The notes beneath the pieces were generated by a model that had not been told where the DNA came from, did no database searches, and saw only the letters and a list, made by a program, of their open reading frames with translations. DNA of 64,000 nt from Pseudomonas neustonica (lineage in GTDB: Bacteria > Pseudomonadota > Gammaproteobacteria > Pseudomonadales > Pseudomonadaceae). A program made the position numbers and the translations under genes. Below, one piece after another: positions 53,231 to 62,388 of the stretch (position 1 is its first letter; the number at the start of each line of letters is the position of its first letter). The stretch covers positions 31,591 through 95,590 of the forward strand of contig NZ_RKKU01000015.1 in NCBI RefSeq assembly GCF_003797945.1. The letters run 5' to 3'.

Positions 53231-53259
53231 AATGATAACGCATATCATTTACATGTCAA
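53231..53259 (-). promoter_or_regulatory. Fur-controlled promoter of the PrrF-like RNA
   Basis: On the minus strand the -35 is TTGACA (53259-53254) and the -10 TATCAT (53237-53232), spacer 16. The dyad AATGATA-N5-TATCATT (53231-53249) lies over the spacer and -10. It resembles a Fur array with one extra hexamer between the arms. Fur with iron would block transcription. Confidence 0.75.
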
Positions 53260-53272
53260 TGCTAAATGCGAA

Positions 53273-54070
53273 CTATTTCGAACTGGCCTGTTTGTAGTGT
53301 GTCAGTTCCTTATTCATCAGATCGATGCGACGCGCCATACTTTCAATCAGGCTATGCGCGATCCGTGGATTGCTCTGCATCAATGCCAGGAACTGCTCTT
53401 TGGGAATCATCATGACGGTAGTGGGTGCGCTGGCGATGACGGTGGCCGAGCGTTTTTCTCGAGTAAACAGCGCCATGGCACCAAAGATCTCATCTTTCTG
53501 CACGTCACCGACCTTAATACCCTCTACAAAGGCCTCGGCCTGCCCTTCGGTGATGATGAAAACATGGTCCGCTTCATCGCCTTGGCGAATCAGTTCTGCG
53601 CCCGGAGCAAAGTGCTGAAAGCCGGTTACCGGTCTGACTTCAGGTTGCTTGCTGTGGGCCAGGGCGTCAGACATGAGTGCGGCCTGACCAAGGATATACT
53701 GAGTGAATTGCTCCTGGCGCTTGCTGTTGCTATGAATATGTTTGAACAGCGCTTCGCGGTCATAGGGGATTAGTATTAGCGGCTCTTCGCTCATGTAGTT
53801 GCAAGGCGCAGTGTTGAGGCCCTGACGCAGGCCAATCAGGTCGCCTTCCTGAATGTAAAATAGCGGTTTTCCGTCGATCAATGCATGGAGCAGTCCGCTT
53901 TTCAGGAGGTACATGCGGTGGTGACCAACGTGCTCGTAAAGGTCATCCACTGCATCCAGCTCAATGGGAGCGTCGCAGGGTTCTAGCCCTTCCAGCAGTT
54001 GCTCCGGAATGCGCTGCAAAGTATTGATTAGCTTTTCAGCGTAGGGGGGCTGATCACCTATGAGGTACAT
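53273..54070 (-). CDS. Protein with two cyclic-nucleotide-binding-type domains
   Basis: The 265-residue protein has a clear C-terminal cNMP-binding domain (about 150-250, 'GAELIRQGDEADHVFIITEGQAEAFVEGIKVGDVQKDEIFGAMALFTREKRSATVIA'). A degenerate N-terminal copy precedes it (about 40-110, 'RMYLLKSGLLHALIDGKPLFYIQEGDLIGLR'). There is no HTH, so it is not a CRP-type DNA-binding regulator. The phosphate cassette reads FGAMAL in place of FGE-AL, so nucleotide binding is uncertain. The role is unknown. Confidence 0.82.
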   Translation of the reverse strand: MYLIGDQPPYAEKLINTLQRIPEQLLEGLEPCDAPIELDAVDDLYEHVGHHRMYLLKSGLLHALIDGKPLFYIQEGDLIGLRQGLNTAPCNYMSEEPLILIPYDREALFKHIHSNSKRQEQFTQYILGQAALMSDALAHSKQPEVRPVTGFQHFAPGAELIRQGDEADHVFIITEGQAEAFVEGIKVGDVQKDEIFGAMALFTREKRSATVIASAPTTVMMIPKEQFLALMQSNPRIAHSLIESMARRIDLMNKELTHYKQASSK

Positions 54071-54277
54071 AACGGAATTCCTTTTTGTTAGATCCTGTCT
54101 GCCGGGTGAAGGCTGTATGCCGCTCTAGACAATATCGGCTGGGCCGCAGCGCTAGCTATACAATAATGCAGTGGCCCTACTGCTCGTCAACATAAAAGCC
54201 TGCGAATTGCGCTGGCAACTTGTTTGCGTCAGCATTGTGAGTGCTTTCGCGTTCTCGACGTGCCAGCGGCACATTCT

Positions 54278-54544
54278 CTAGGGACGCGATTCATCTTCCA
54301 ATTGGCGTAAAAGCTGTTGTTTGTAGTGGGGATCCAGATCGTTCCAGTGTATATCTTGCAGCGCACCTGCAATTGCGAACATCAGTGCTTTGGACGCATT
54401 GAAACCGCGCGCGCGCACCGCCGTGTAGGCGCCCACAGGTCCTAATCGTTCTAATTCGTCCAGGTTGTGTATGCCGGTTGCGTGTAGCCACTGCGCGGAT
54501 GTCTTGCCCAAATTGCGCAGGGTGAGTAACTCATCTTGACTCAT
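54278..54544 (-). CDS. TfoX C-terminal-domain protein
   Basis: The 88-residue protein is made only of the TfoX/Sxy C-terminal domain ('LRNLGKTSAQWLHATGIHNLDELERLGPVGAYTAVRARG'), which has a helix-hairpin-helix-like fold. TfoX in Haemophilus and Vibrio activates competence genes through CRP, but that needs the N-terminal domain that is absent here. I chose the ATG at 54544. The function of stand-alone copies is unknown. Confidence 0.82.
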   Translation of the reverse strand: MSQDELLTLRNLGKTSAQWLHATGIHNLDELERLGPVGAYTAVRARGFNASKALMFAIAGALQDIHWNDLDPHYKQQLLRQLEDESRP

Positions 54545-54703
54545 GAGCACCCCGCTTGGCTAAAAAACGGCGCGATGGAGAACGAGCCTAAGGTGCGGCC
54601 CGGCCTGGCGCTCCGGTATGAGTTGGTTAGCAGCATGGTATCGGGCTTCTTTTTATTGGTATCCCGATACCTAGTGTAGATTCCTGTTTAGCATCCGTAC
54701 AGA

Positions 54704-54721
54704 AGCCCTCTGGAGAGGGCT
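54704..54721 (-). terminator. Hairpin after the kinase/ATPase fusion gene
   Basis: AGCCCTC pairs with GAGGGCT around four bases, touching the stop codon of the minus-strand gene that ends at 54720. The following bases TTCTGT are only partly T-rich, so it is a weak candidate terminator. Confidence 0.4.
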
Positions 54722-56264
54722 ATAAGCGCTTCTTTAGCTGCTCCATCAGGGCTTCAATGCTGGTATCGCTGGACGTATCTACCGCCAGGCTAAGCTGCTG
54801 TTCTTGCTCATCGAGCCCCTCGGCCTGCTGTTGCTGTAGTTTAACTACAGCAACAGTAGCGTCGGACGGATCCGTGCCTTGAGTATGGCGTTGCTTGATC
54901 CACTGCTCGATAGTTTCCAGCGCGACCTCACAGTGCAATAGCAGGCAAGGCGCACATTGCTCTTCTATCGCGTCGCGGATCTGCTGTCGCTGTGCATGTT
55001 TGAGGAAGGTGGCGTCCACAACCACCGGGAAGCCATAACTCAAAATCAGCCCAGCCAGTCCTGCTAGCCGGTCATAGGTCTTGGCGCTACGTTCTGGATC
55101 ATAGAGGCCAGCATCCAGGTTTTGATTGTCGGCGCTGCCAAACAGGCGTTTGCGTTCAACGTCTGAGCGGATACGGATAGCGCCCAGCTCACTGACCAGA
55201 TTCTGTGCGAGTGTGCTTTTTCCGCTGCCCGATAGGCCGACGGTGACCAGTCCAAAACGAGTGGGTACGTTGGTATAGCGCTCGGCCAGGCCGGCGTAAC
55301 CGCGATAACGCTGCATGATCTGTTCGCGCTCGGCCTCGGTGCTGTTGTCGCTCAGACCAAAGAGCGCGACCTTGGCACGAACCATGGCGCGATAGGCCTT
55401 GTAGTAGTTCAGTAGCGCGAGCCCCTCATAGTCACCGGTGTTTTCCAGATAACCGCTGACAAAGCGTTGGGCCATGCCGGGTAAGCCTCGGTCTTCCAGG
55501 TCCATTGCCATAAAGGCTACATCGCTCATTACATCAATCCAGCGGAACGCTTCATTGAACTCAATGCAGTCAAACAGGGTCACTTGTCCGTCAACCATGG
55601 TGACGTTGTCGAGGTAAATGTCACCGTGGCATTCGCGTACCATCCCTGCGGCCCTGCGCTCGGCCATTTGGGGAATCAGGCGTTGAAAGGTAGTATTCGC
55701 CCACTGCTCCAGTTGCTCGAGCTGGTTCAGGTCTTCTTTTGCCGTTAGAAAGGGCCGAATCTGCTCGAAATTTTGTACGGCTGGCGCTTGTATCTGGTCG
55801 GGGTTGCCGTACGGCATATCGATGCTGGCGTGATCGATTTGTGCATGGAAGCGCGAAAGCGTCTTGGCGAGCTCATCAATATGCCAGTTCTCCAGTCGGC
55901 CCTCGCGTTGCATATTGCCGAGTAGATCTTGCTGGCGGAATTGACGGGTTTTTACCAGGTACTCGATGACCGGGCCGTCGCCTTTTAGCGTGGGCGACTC
56001 TGCTGTTCCGCGGACAGCAATGACGTCCAGGTAGAGGCTGGGGGCCAGGCGGCGATTAAGGCGGATCTCTTCGGCACAGAAGTGTGCACGTTGCTCCACA
56101 GTGGAATAGTCAAGAAAGCCAAAATTGACCGGCTTCTTGATCTTGTAGACGTAGTCACCGGTCAGCAGGACCCAGGAAATATGCGTTTCCATCAGAGTGA
56201 ATTCGCTCACCGGGTGGTCGAAGAGCGCGGGATTTTGTAGTGCTTTTAATAGAGTCTGGCTCAC
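54720..56264 (-). CDS. Aminoglycoside-phosphotransferase-like/P-loop ATPase fusion protein
   Basis: The 514-residue protein fuses two domains. The N-terminal half is a kinase-like fold of the APH family ('VRECHGDIYLDNVTMVDGQVTLFDCIEFNEAFRWIDVMSDVAFMAMDLEDRG', with HGD and D as catalytic residues). The C-terminal half is a P-loop kinase with Walker A GLSGSGKSTLA (about 343-353). This architecture is widespread in proteobacteria but no substrate is known; antibiotic resistance should not be assumed. The start is GTG at 56264, behind AAGGAAA. It is divergent from mrcB. Confidence 0.88.
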   Translation of the reverse strand: MSQTLLKALQNPALFDHPVSEFTLMETHISWVLLTGDYVYKIKKPVNFGFLDYSTVEQRAHFCAEEIRLNRRLAPSLYLDVIAVRGTAESPTLKGDGPVIEYLVKTRQFRQQDLLGNMQREGRLENWHIDELAKTLSRFHAQIDHASIDMPYGNPDQIQAPAVQNFEQIRPFLTAKEDLNQLEQLEQWANTTFQRLIPQMAERRAAGMVRECHGDIYLDNVTMVDGQVTLFDCIEFNEAFRWIDVMSDVAFMAMDLEDRGLPGMAQRFVSGYLENTGDYEGLALLNYYKAYRAMVRAKVALFGLSDNSTEAEREQIMQRYRGYAGLAERYTNVPTRFGLVTVGLSGSGKSTLAQNLVSELGAIRIRSDVERKRLFGSADNQNLDAGLYDPERSAKTYDRLAGLAGLILSYGFPVVVDATFLKHAQRQQIRDAIEEQCAPCLLLHCEVALETIEQWIKQRHTQGTDPSDATVAVVKLQQQQAEGLDEQEQQLSLAVDTSSDTSIEALMEQLKKRL

Positions 56265-56387
56265 GTAGTTTCCTTGCTGGGGCTGGCAGTGAGAACATTA
56301 TGCGGGTTGGCCGGTCTTAGGCCAACCATGGCAACAGGCTGTTAGCCTACTAACGGTCTCAACGGGTGTGAGGTAGAGCAGGGCGAT

Positions 56388-58715
56388 ATGGCTAAAAAAC
56401 GCAAGGTGCGGTCCAGGAATAAAGTCAGCATGAAGCGGCGCCTGGGTGGCTGGATATTAAAGTTAGGGCTGGTTTTTCTGGTGCTGTTCGCCGCGCTGGC
56501 CATGTACCTTGACGCGATAGTCCAGGAGAAATTTTCCGGCAAGCGTTGGTCTGTGCCAGCCAAGGTGTTTGCTCGCCCGTTGGAGTTGTATGCCGGGCAG
56601 CACCTCACCCGTGATGACTTTCTGACTGAGCTCAAAGCCTTGGGCTACCGCTCGGTTAATTCGGTTAGTGGGCCCGGACAAATGTCCGTGGGCGCTAGCC
56701 GTATTGATGTTTACACACGTGGTTTCCAGTTCTTCGAGGGGGCGGAGCCAGCGCAGCGCGTCAGCGTGCGCTTTAATGGCCAGCAAGTCGCCAGTATCAG
56801 TGGTTCCTCCGACCTGGTCATGGCGCGGCTGGAGCCGATGATGATCGGTGGTATCTACCCTGCGCACAACGAAGACCGCATTCTGGTGCGGCTGGATCAG
56901 GCATCGCCTTACTTGGTTGATTCGTTGGTTGCTGTCGAAGATCGCGAGTTTTTTCAGCATTTTGGCGTGTCGCCCAAGGGCATTGCCCGCGCAATCTATG
57001 TCAACCTGACCTCAGGCAGTTTGCGTCAGGGTGGGAGTACTCTCACCCAGCAGCTGGTGAAGAATTTTTACCTCAACAGTGATCGCAACATCATTCGTAA
57101 AGGCCTTGAAGCCATGATGTCGATACTGCTTGAGCTGCATTATTCCAAGGAGGATATTCTCGAAGCCTATCTCAACGAGGTTTTTCTTGGTCAGGACGGT
57201 AATCGCGCGATTCATGGCTTCGGCTTGGCCAGTCAGTACTATTTTGCGCAGCCTCTGCAAGAATTGCAGTTGCACCAGGTGGCGCTGCTGGTTGGGATGG
57301 TGAAAGGCGCGTCCTATTACAACCCGCGACGTAATCCCGAACGTGCCACTAATCGTCGTAACCTGGTGCTCGACCTGATGGCCGAGCAAGGCATTATCAG
57401 TGCGGAACAGGCGGTTACGGCCAAGAACAAGCCGCTGGACGTATCCATTGGCGGCAGTATGGCTGACACCAGTTATCCGGCGTTCATGGACCTGGTCAAG
57501 CGACAGCTGCGAGCCGATTATCGCGATGAAGATTTGACCAGTGAAGGCTTGCGTATCTTTACCAGTCTCGATCCCTTGCTACAGCATAAGGCTGAGGAAG
57601 CGGTAAAAACGACGCTCAAGCGTATTGGGCCTGCAGCGGAAAATGTGCCGCTGGAGTCTGCGATGGTGGTGACCGGGGCGCAGACCGGTGAGGTTATGGC
57701 GGTAGTAGGCGGCAGCGATCCGCGTTTCTCGGGTTTCAACCGGGCGTTGGATGCCTCCCGCCCGATCGGCTCTCTGATCAAGCCGGCAATTTATCTGACT
57801 GCGTTGGAGCAGGCTGATCGTTACTCTCTGGTGACGCCGATTGATGACGCGCCGATTGAACTGGAAGCGGAACCCGGCAAGATCTGGGCGCCGCAGAATT
57901 ACGGACGGCAAAGCCACGGCCTGGTGCCGCTCTATCTGGCCTTGGCCAAGTCCTATAATCAGGCAGCGGTTCGTCTGGGTATGGATGTCGGGGTTGATAA
58001 GGTGCTCAATACGGTGCGCAGGTTGGGAGTGGAGCACGATTGGCCCGCTTATCCTTCAATGCTGCTTGGCTCGGGGGCGATGACGCCGATGCAGGTGAGC
58101 GATATGTATCAAACGCTGGCCAACGGTGGTTTTAATACGCCGCTGCGCTCGATTCGCAATGTACTGACGGCACAGGGTGAGCCGCTCAAACGCTATCCGT
58201 TCGAGGTGCGCCAGCGGTTTGATTCAGCCAGTATTTTCCTGACTCAGGAAGCGATGTCGCATGTCATGACGGAAGGCACCGGTCGCTCGGCTTATAACCG
58301 AGTGCCTGCTAGCGTCCGGTTGGCCGGTAAAACGGGCACCACCAACGATTTGCGTGACAGCTGGTTCGCTGGTTTCTCTGACGACTTGGTCGCTGTTGCC
58401 TGGGTTGGACGTGACGATAACGGGCGTACTCGGTTGACCGGTGCGACCGGTGCGCTTCAGGTATGGAGTGCGTTCATGGGCGAAGCTCATCCACAAAGTC
58501 TTTCGGCGGTGCCGCCTAGCGGTATTGTTAAGGCTTGGGCGGATCCAGCGACGGGGCTGGGTAGCGATCCCTCCTGTGTGGGCAGTATCGAAATACCTTT
58601 CCGTCAGGGATATGAGCCGTTGCCCGGGCCGGGTTGTAGGCCTGTCATAGATACCGAGGCGTTGCAGGACGGGGCTAACAAGGTACTGGACACTATTCGC
58701 GGCTGGCTGCGTTAA
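56388..58715 (+). CDS. mrcB: Penicillin-binding protein 1B
   Basis: The 775-residue bifunctional peptidoglycan synthase has one N-terminal helix (about 22-44) and a UB2H domain (about 60-150). The GT51 glycosyltransferase has 'VEDREFFQHFGVSPKGIARA' (catalytic Glu) and 'RQGGSTLTQQLVKN'. The transpeptidase motifs are 'SRPIGSLIKP' (SxxK, Ser near 462), SYN and KTGTT (near 647). It makes and cross-links the cell wall. The organisation next to the fusion ATPase and TPR lipoprotein is typical of Pseudomonas. Confidence 0.96.
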   Translation: MAKKRKVRSRNKVSMKRRLGGWILKLGLVFLVLFAALAMYLDAIVQEKFSGKRWSVPAKVFARPLELYAGQHLTRDDFLTELKALGYRSVNSVSGPGQMSVGASRIDVYTRGFQFFEGAEPAQRVSVRFNGQQVASISGSSDLVMARLEPMMIGGIYPAHNEDRILVRLDQASPYLVDSLVAVEDREFFQHFGVSPKGIARAIYVNLTSGSLRQGGSTLTQQLVKNFYLNSDRNIIRKGLEAMMSILLELHYSKEDILEAYLNEVFLGQDGNRAIHGFGLASQYYFAQPLQELQLHQVALLVGMVKGASYYNPRRNPERATNRRNLVLDLMAEQGIISAEQAVTAKNKPLDVSIGGSMADTSYPAFMDLVKRQLRADYRDEDLTSEGLRIFTSLDPLLQHKAEEAVKTTLKRIGPAAENVPLESAMVVTGAQTGEVMAVVGGSDPRFSGFNRALDASRPIGSLIKPAIYLTALEQADRYSLVTPIDDAPIELEAEPGKIWAPQNYGRQSHGLVPLYLALAKSYNQAAVRLGMDVGVDKVLNTVRRLGVEHDWPAYPSMLLGSGAMTPMQVSDMYQTLANGGFNTPLRSIRNVLTAQGEPLKRYPFEVRQRFDSASIFLTQEAMSHVMTEGTGRSAYNRVPASVRLAGKTGTTNDLRDSWFAGFSDDLVAVAWVGRDDNGRTRLTGATGALQVWSAFMGEAHPQSLSAVPPSGIVKAWADPATGLGSDPSCVGSIEIPFRQGYEPLPGPGCRPVIDTEALQDGANKVLDTIRGWLR

Positions 58716-58782
58716 GCCTCACTGCGTACACTGCCGCAATCGCGCTTGAAGTATGAGCGTTTGCAACGAGAGGATCAGGTAA

Positions 58783-59457
58783 ATGGATATCAGACAGATT
58801 GTGCCGCTGGTAGGCATGTTGGCGATGCTTGCGGGCTGTGCCGGTTCAGGCGGCGCAATTCCGGTAGTCGATAATGGGCGCCCCGTGTCCAATGAAGATA
58901 TGCATACGGGTGCTGGCCGCGTAACCACGGCGACCCCCGTAACCGGCCAGCCGCGTGATAGTGGTGTGGTAGTCATGGTGCCGAATGCCGATGGCGGCTC
59001 TAGCCAGGTTGAGTCTTATCCGCTGGACTCGCAGCCATCGCTACAGACCGGTCCGGGTGTGTCGTCGGTGCCAACTATTGGCAATAGCTCCAGTGCGGGC
59101 TCTGGTAATGGCGTGCTTCAGCAGGATGAGCAACTCGATGGTCCAGTTCTGGCCCTGCTGACTACTGCACGGCAGCAGGAAAGCAATGGCGATCTCAATG
59201 GTGCCAACGCCAGTCTTGAACGTGCGATGCGCATTGCTCCGCGTGAGCCCCAAGTGCTTTATCGGCTAGCTCAGGTCAGGCTGGGGCAGGGCGACGCCGC
59301 GCAGGCAGAGCAGTTGGCCCGGCGTGGCTTGAGTTACGCCTCTGGTCGGCCTGAATTGCAGGCCGGGTTATGGGAGCTGGTCGCCCGTGCTCGCGAGCAG
59401 CAGGGTGATAGTGCTGGCGCTGAGCAGGCCAGACAGCGCGCTAAAGTATCTTCTTGA
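58783..59457 (+). CDS. TPR-containing lipoprotein
   Basis: The 224-residue protein has a lipobox LAGC (Cys near 19), a long Ser/Gly/Pro-rich linker (about 20-115) and at least two tetratricopeptide repeats (about 120-215, 'LLTTARQQESNGDLNGANASLERAMRIAPREPQVLYRLAQVRLGQGD'). The position after mrcB suggests an envelope role such as assisting PBP1b. Pseudomonas uses a different lipoprotein, LpoP, for PBP1b activation, and LpoP is a TPR lipoprotein encoded next to mrcB. This gene fits that description, but I assign it only by context. Confidence 0.75.
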   Translation: MDIRQIVPLVGMLAMLAGCAGSGGAIPVVDNGRPVSNEDMHTGAGRVTTATPVTGQPRDSGVVVMVPNADGGSSQVESYPLDSQPSLQTGPGVSSVPTIGNSSSAGSGNGVLQQDEQLDGPVLALLTTARQQESNGDLNGANASLERAMRIAPREPQVLYRLAQVRLGQGDAAQAEQLARRGLSYASGRPELQAGLWELVARAREQQGDSAGAEQARQRAKVSS

Positions 59458-59810
59458 ACGAGGCGCAGTGGCAGGCTTTGGCTGGCGCGTTACGCGTGCT
59501 GGAAGCTGAGTTGCTTGCCTTGGGGTTGTGGGGCGAGGTACGCCCCCATGATTCGTGCCTGAACTCGGCGGCCCCTTTTGCGCTGGATACCCTGAGTTTT
59601 GAAGAGTGGTTGCAGTGGGTTTTTTTGCCCCGCATGGCTGCTTATGTCGCTAGTCGTTCACGCCCATCGGCTGCGTGTAACTTGCAGCCGATGGGTGAAG
59701 AGGCTTTCGCATGTCTGGGGCGGCGTAAGCTGGGTTTGCTGATGGCGCTCGGTGAGGTGGATCGTATGGCCGCCCCGCTGTCGCCAGCTCACCCTATTCA
59801 GGTGCCTTAG
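59454..59810 (+). CDS. YqcC-family (DUF446) protein
   Basis: The 118-residue protein matches YqcC: 'ALRVLEAELLALGLWGEVRPHDSCLNSAAPFALDTLSFEEWLQWVFLPRM'. I chose TTG at 59454, which overlaps the stop of the upstream lipoprotein gene (TTGA). The family has no known function; in E. coli it neighbours the pseudouridine synthase gene truC. It is convergent with the DUF4124 gene and overlaps it by 4 bases. Confidence 0.8.
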   Translation: MNEAQWQALAGALRVLEAELLALGLWGEVRPHDSCLNSAAPFALDTLSFEEWLQWVFLPRMAAYVASRSRPSAACNLQPMGEEAFACLGRRKLGLLMALGEVDRMAAPLSPAHPIQVP

Positions 59811-60244
59811 TCGCAGTAGCTGGCTAGCTCCTCGCGGGCTCTGGTCATCATCGCTTGCCGTTCGTCTTCTCCGATACGTTCCATCTGGCCGTCTGCATTG
59901 GTTCGGCCTAGCCGCGGATTGTTCTCCAGCGTCTTAAGGTCTTCACGCAATTTGGCGCATTGTGCTTCACGTAGCTCTTTCTGTTCTCTTTCTGCCTGTT
60001 GTGCTGCAGTGCTGCCGCTTTCAGAGCTCGTGCCAGCTTGCGTCTCGGGCGGTGTATGGGCGGGCGTTGGCGTACTTCCCAGTTGAGGTGGTGCGGACAC
60101 ATTCATGCGCTCGTACTGCTGGCTTGCCGGGGGCTGCTGACTAAATTGGGTTACGCCATTTTCGTCTACCCACTTGTATAGCTTCGCTGCCATTACCTGG
60201 GTGCAAGCCAGGCTCAATGCAATAGCGATGACCGTGTTACGCAT
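59807..60244 (-). CDS. DUF4124-domain exported protein
   Basis: The 145-residue protein has a signal peptide (MRNTVIAIALSLACTQVMA) followed at once by the DUF4124 motif 'KLYKWVDENGVTQFSQQPPA'. Then come a low-complexity linker and a C-terminal coiled-coil rich in Glu/Arg (about 80-145). DUF4124 proteins are periplasmic and of unknown function. The start overlaps a possible upstream gene (ATGCGTAA). Confidence 0.85.
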   Translation of the reverse strand: MRNTVIAIALSLACTQVMAAKLYKWVDENGVTQFSQQPPASQQYERMNVSAPPQLGSTPTPAHTPPETQAGTSSESGSTAAQQAEREQKELREAQCAKLREDLKTLENNPRLGRTNADGQMERIGEDERQAMMTRAREELASYCD

Positions 60245-60491
60245 GGTGTTTTCTTCCTTGTGATGATCCGGTTTCGACGAGTCGTTGCGCTACTATAGCC
60301 AAAGCAAGTGTTTCGGGTACATCCCGGGGCGGGTAAATATGCAACTTGGCTTGACTTGTCGGCCTTGAGTGTAAACAATTCGGGGTTCCCATAAGCAAGC
60401 TGATTTTGGTGCCCACCGGCTGCCAATCCAGCGCGCTTTGTTGCTCAATCCAAGTGGCGAAATCCGCCAACTCTTGGCCTGGCACCCGCAC
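60237..60491 (-). CDS. Possible small gene upstream of the DUF4124 gene
   Basis: An 84-codon frame opens with GTG at 60491 behind GAGGTAG. It gives 'MRVPGQELADFATWIEQQSAL' at the start (a landmark, 60491-60429) and 'LHIYPPRDVPETLALAIVAQRLVE' near the end. The stop overlaps the ATG of the DUF4124 gene by 8 bases, which argues that it is real. I recognise no family, and the middle part is less protein-like, so a frameshifted remnant is also possible. Confidence 0.4.
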   Translation of the reverse strand: MRVPGQELADFATWIEQQSALDWQPVGTKISLLMGTPNCLHSRPTSQAKLHIYPPRDVPETLALAIVAQRLVETGSSQGRKHHA

Positions 60492-60614
60492 GCGCTACCT
60501 CGCGCTGGGGGAGGCTGCTCCAGACATCAGGAGTCAGTCTCCAAGCACGTAGTCAAGCTGATGCATGGCAACTACCGTTGTCACTGCGCTGCCGAGCAGT
60601 AAACAGGTACCCGG

Positions 60615-60637
60615 CTGCCCTCCTATGGTGGGCAGCA
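60615..60637 (+). promoter_or_regulatory. Hairpin in the ilvI leader
   Basis: GCTGCCC pairs with GGGCAGC around a 9-base loop that allows two more G-C pairs. It lies 20 bases upstream of the ilvI GTG. No T tract follows. It could be part of an attenuation or translation-control leader, but I see no leader peptide with runs of Ile, Leu or Val codons. Confidence 0.35.
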
Positions 60638-60656
60638 TGCTAGAGGTGATTCTAAA

Positions 60657-62387
60657 GTGGAGCTTTTATCCGGCGCTGAGATGGTCGTCCGCTCATTGCG
60701 TGACGAGGGTGTTAAATATATCTATGGGTATCCAGGTGGTGCCCTGCTGCATATCTACGATGCAATCTTCCGTCAGGACGACGTCGAGCATATTCTGGTT
60801 CGCCATGAGCAGGCAGCTGCGCACATGGCTGACGGATACGCGCGTGCTACCGGCAAGGCCGGGGTCGTTCTGGTGACCTCGGGACCCGGCGCAACCAATA
60901 CCATTACCGGTATTGCGACGGCGTACATGGACTCGATCCCCATGGTGATCATTTCCGGTCAGGTTGCCAGCAATGTGGTCGGTACGGATGCCTTCCAGGA
61001 AACCGACATGGTTGGGGTTTCGCGTCCTATCGTGAAACACAGCTTTATGGTCAAGGATCCGCGCGACATTCCGGAGATCATCAAGAAAGCTTTCTATCTG
61101 GCGCAGACCGGTCGTCCAGGCCCGGTTGTGGTCGATATCCCCAAGGATATGACCAACCCGGCTGACAAGTTTGAGTACAGCTATCCGAAGAAGGTCAAGC
61201 TACGCTCCTACAACCCGGCTACGCGCGGCCACTCAGGCCAGATTCGCAAAGCGGTCGAGATGATGCTGGCTGCCAAGCGGCCGATCGTCTACTCCGGAGG
61301 CGGTGTCATTCTAGGTGGGGCCTCGCCTCAGTTGACTGAGTTGGTGAAGGCGCTCAATGTGCCGATCACCAGCACGCTCATGGGCTTGGGTGCCTATCCT
61401 GGTACCGATCGCCAGTTTCTCGGCATGCTGGGTATGCACGGCAGTTATACGGCCAACCTGGCTATGCACCATGCAGATGTCATTCTGGCTATCGGTGCGC
61501 GCTTCGATGACCGTGTTATCAATGGCGATGACGCAGCCAAGTTCTGCCCGAACGCCAAGGTCATTCATGTCGACATCGATCCCGCGACCATCTCGAAGAC
61601 GGTCAAAGCCGATATTCCGATTGTTGGCCCGGTTGAAAGTGTGCTGAGTGAAATGATCGCGATTCTCAAGGAGATCAATCAGCAGCCGGACCAGGAAGGG
61701 CAGGGCGCCTGGTGGAAGCAGGTTGATGAGTGGCGTGGTGATGGCAAGCTGTTCCCGTATGACGCGGGTGACGGTTCTATTATCAAGCCACAGAGCGTAA
61801 TCGAAACCCTGTGGGAAGTTACCAGGGGTGACGCTTTCGTAACCTCAGACGTCGGCCAGCATCAGATGTTTGCCGCTCAGTACTACCCATTTGATAAGCC
61901 TAACCGTTGGATTAACTCTGGCGGGCTTGGCACCATGGGGTTCGGTTTTCCGTCCGCCATGGGAGTGAAGATGAACTTCCCGGAGGCGGACGTCGCCTGT
62001 GTCACGGGTGAAGGCAGTATCCAGATGAATATTCAGGAACTGTCGACCTGCCTGCAGTATGACCTTCCGGTGAAAATCATCAATCTGAACAATGGTGCTC
62101 TGGGCATGGTTCGTCAGTGGCAGGATATGCAGTACAGCAGCCGGTATTCGCATTCCTATATGGAGTCCTTGCCGGACTTTGTCCGTCTTGCTGAGGCCTA
62201 TGGTCACGTCGGCATGCGCATTACTGAGCTGAAAGATCTCAAGCCTAAGATGGAAGAGGCTTTCGCCATGAAAGATCGCCTGGTCTTCCTGGATATTGCC
62301 GTGGATACCAGTGAGCACGTATATCCCATGCAGGTTCGGGGTGGCGCTATGCGGGATATGTGGTTGAGCAAAACGGAGCGCACCTGA
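60657..62387 (+). CDS. ilvI: Acetolactate synthase large subunit (AHAS III type)
   Basis: The 576-residue thiamine-diphosphate enzyme makes acetolactate and acetohydroxybutyrate for valine, leucine and isoleucine. The catalytic Glu lies in '[24 protein letters not shown]'. The FAD-binding middle domain is followed by the ThDP motif '[31 protein letters not shown]', reading GEGS where many family members have GDGS. The start is GTG at 60657, behind AGAGGTGA. It is paired with ilvH one base downstream. Confidence 0.95.
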   Translation: MELLSGAEMVVRSLRDEGVKYIYGYPGGALLHIYDAIFRQDDVEHILVRHEQAAAHMADGYARATGKAGVVLVTSGPGATNTITGIATAYMDSIPMVIISGQVASNVVGTDAFQETDMVGVSRPIVKHSFMVKDPRDIPEIIKKAFYLAQTGRPGPVVVDIPKDMTNPADKFEYSYPKKVKLRSYNPATRGHSGQIRKAVEMMLAAKRPIVYSGGGVILGGASPQLTELVKALNVPITSTLMGLGAYPGTDRQFLGMLGMHGSYTANLAMHHADVILAIGARFDDRVINGDDAAKFCPNAKVIHVDIDPATISKTVKADIPIVGPVESVLSEMIAILKEINQQPDQEGQGAWWKQVDEWRGDGKLFPYDAGDGSIIKPQSVIETLWEVTRGDAFVTSDVGQHQMFAAQYYPFDKPNRWINSGGLGTMGFGFPSAMGVKMNFPEADVACVTGEGSIQMNIQELSTCLQYDLPVKIINLNNGALGMVRQWQDMQYSSRYSHSYMESLPDFVRLAEAYGHVGMRITELKDLKPKMEEAFAMKDRLVFLDIAVDTSEHVYPMQVRGGAMRDMWLSKTERT

Positions 62388-62388
62388 T

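Noticed and set aside
60565..60656. A frame starting MATTVVTALP as an ilvI attenuator peptide
   Set aside because: It has only two adjacent Val codons, no stop before ilvI and no terminator-like structure with a T tract after it.
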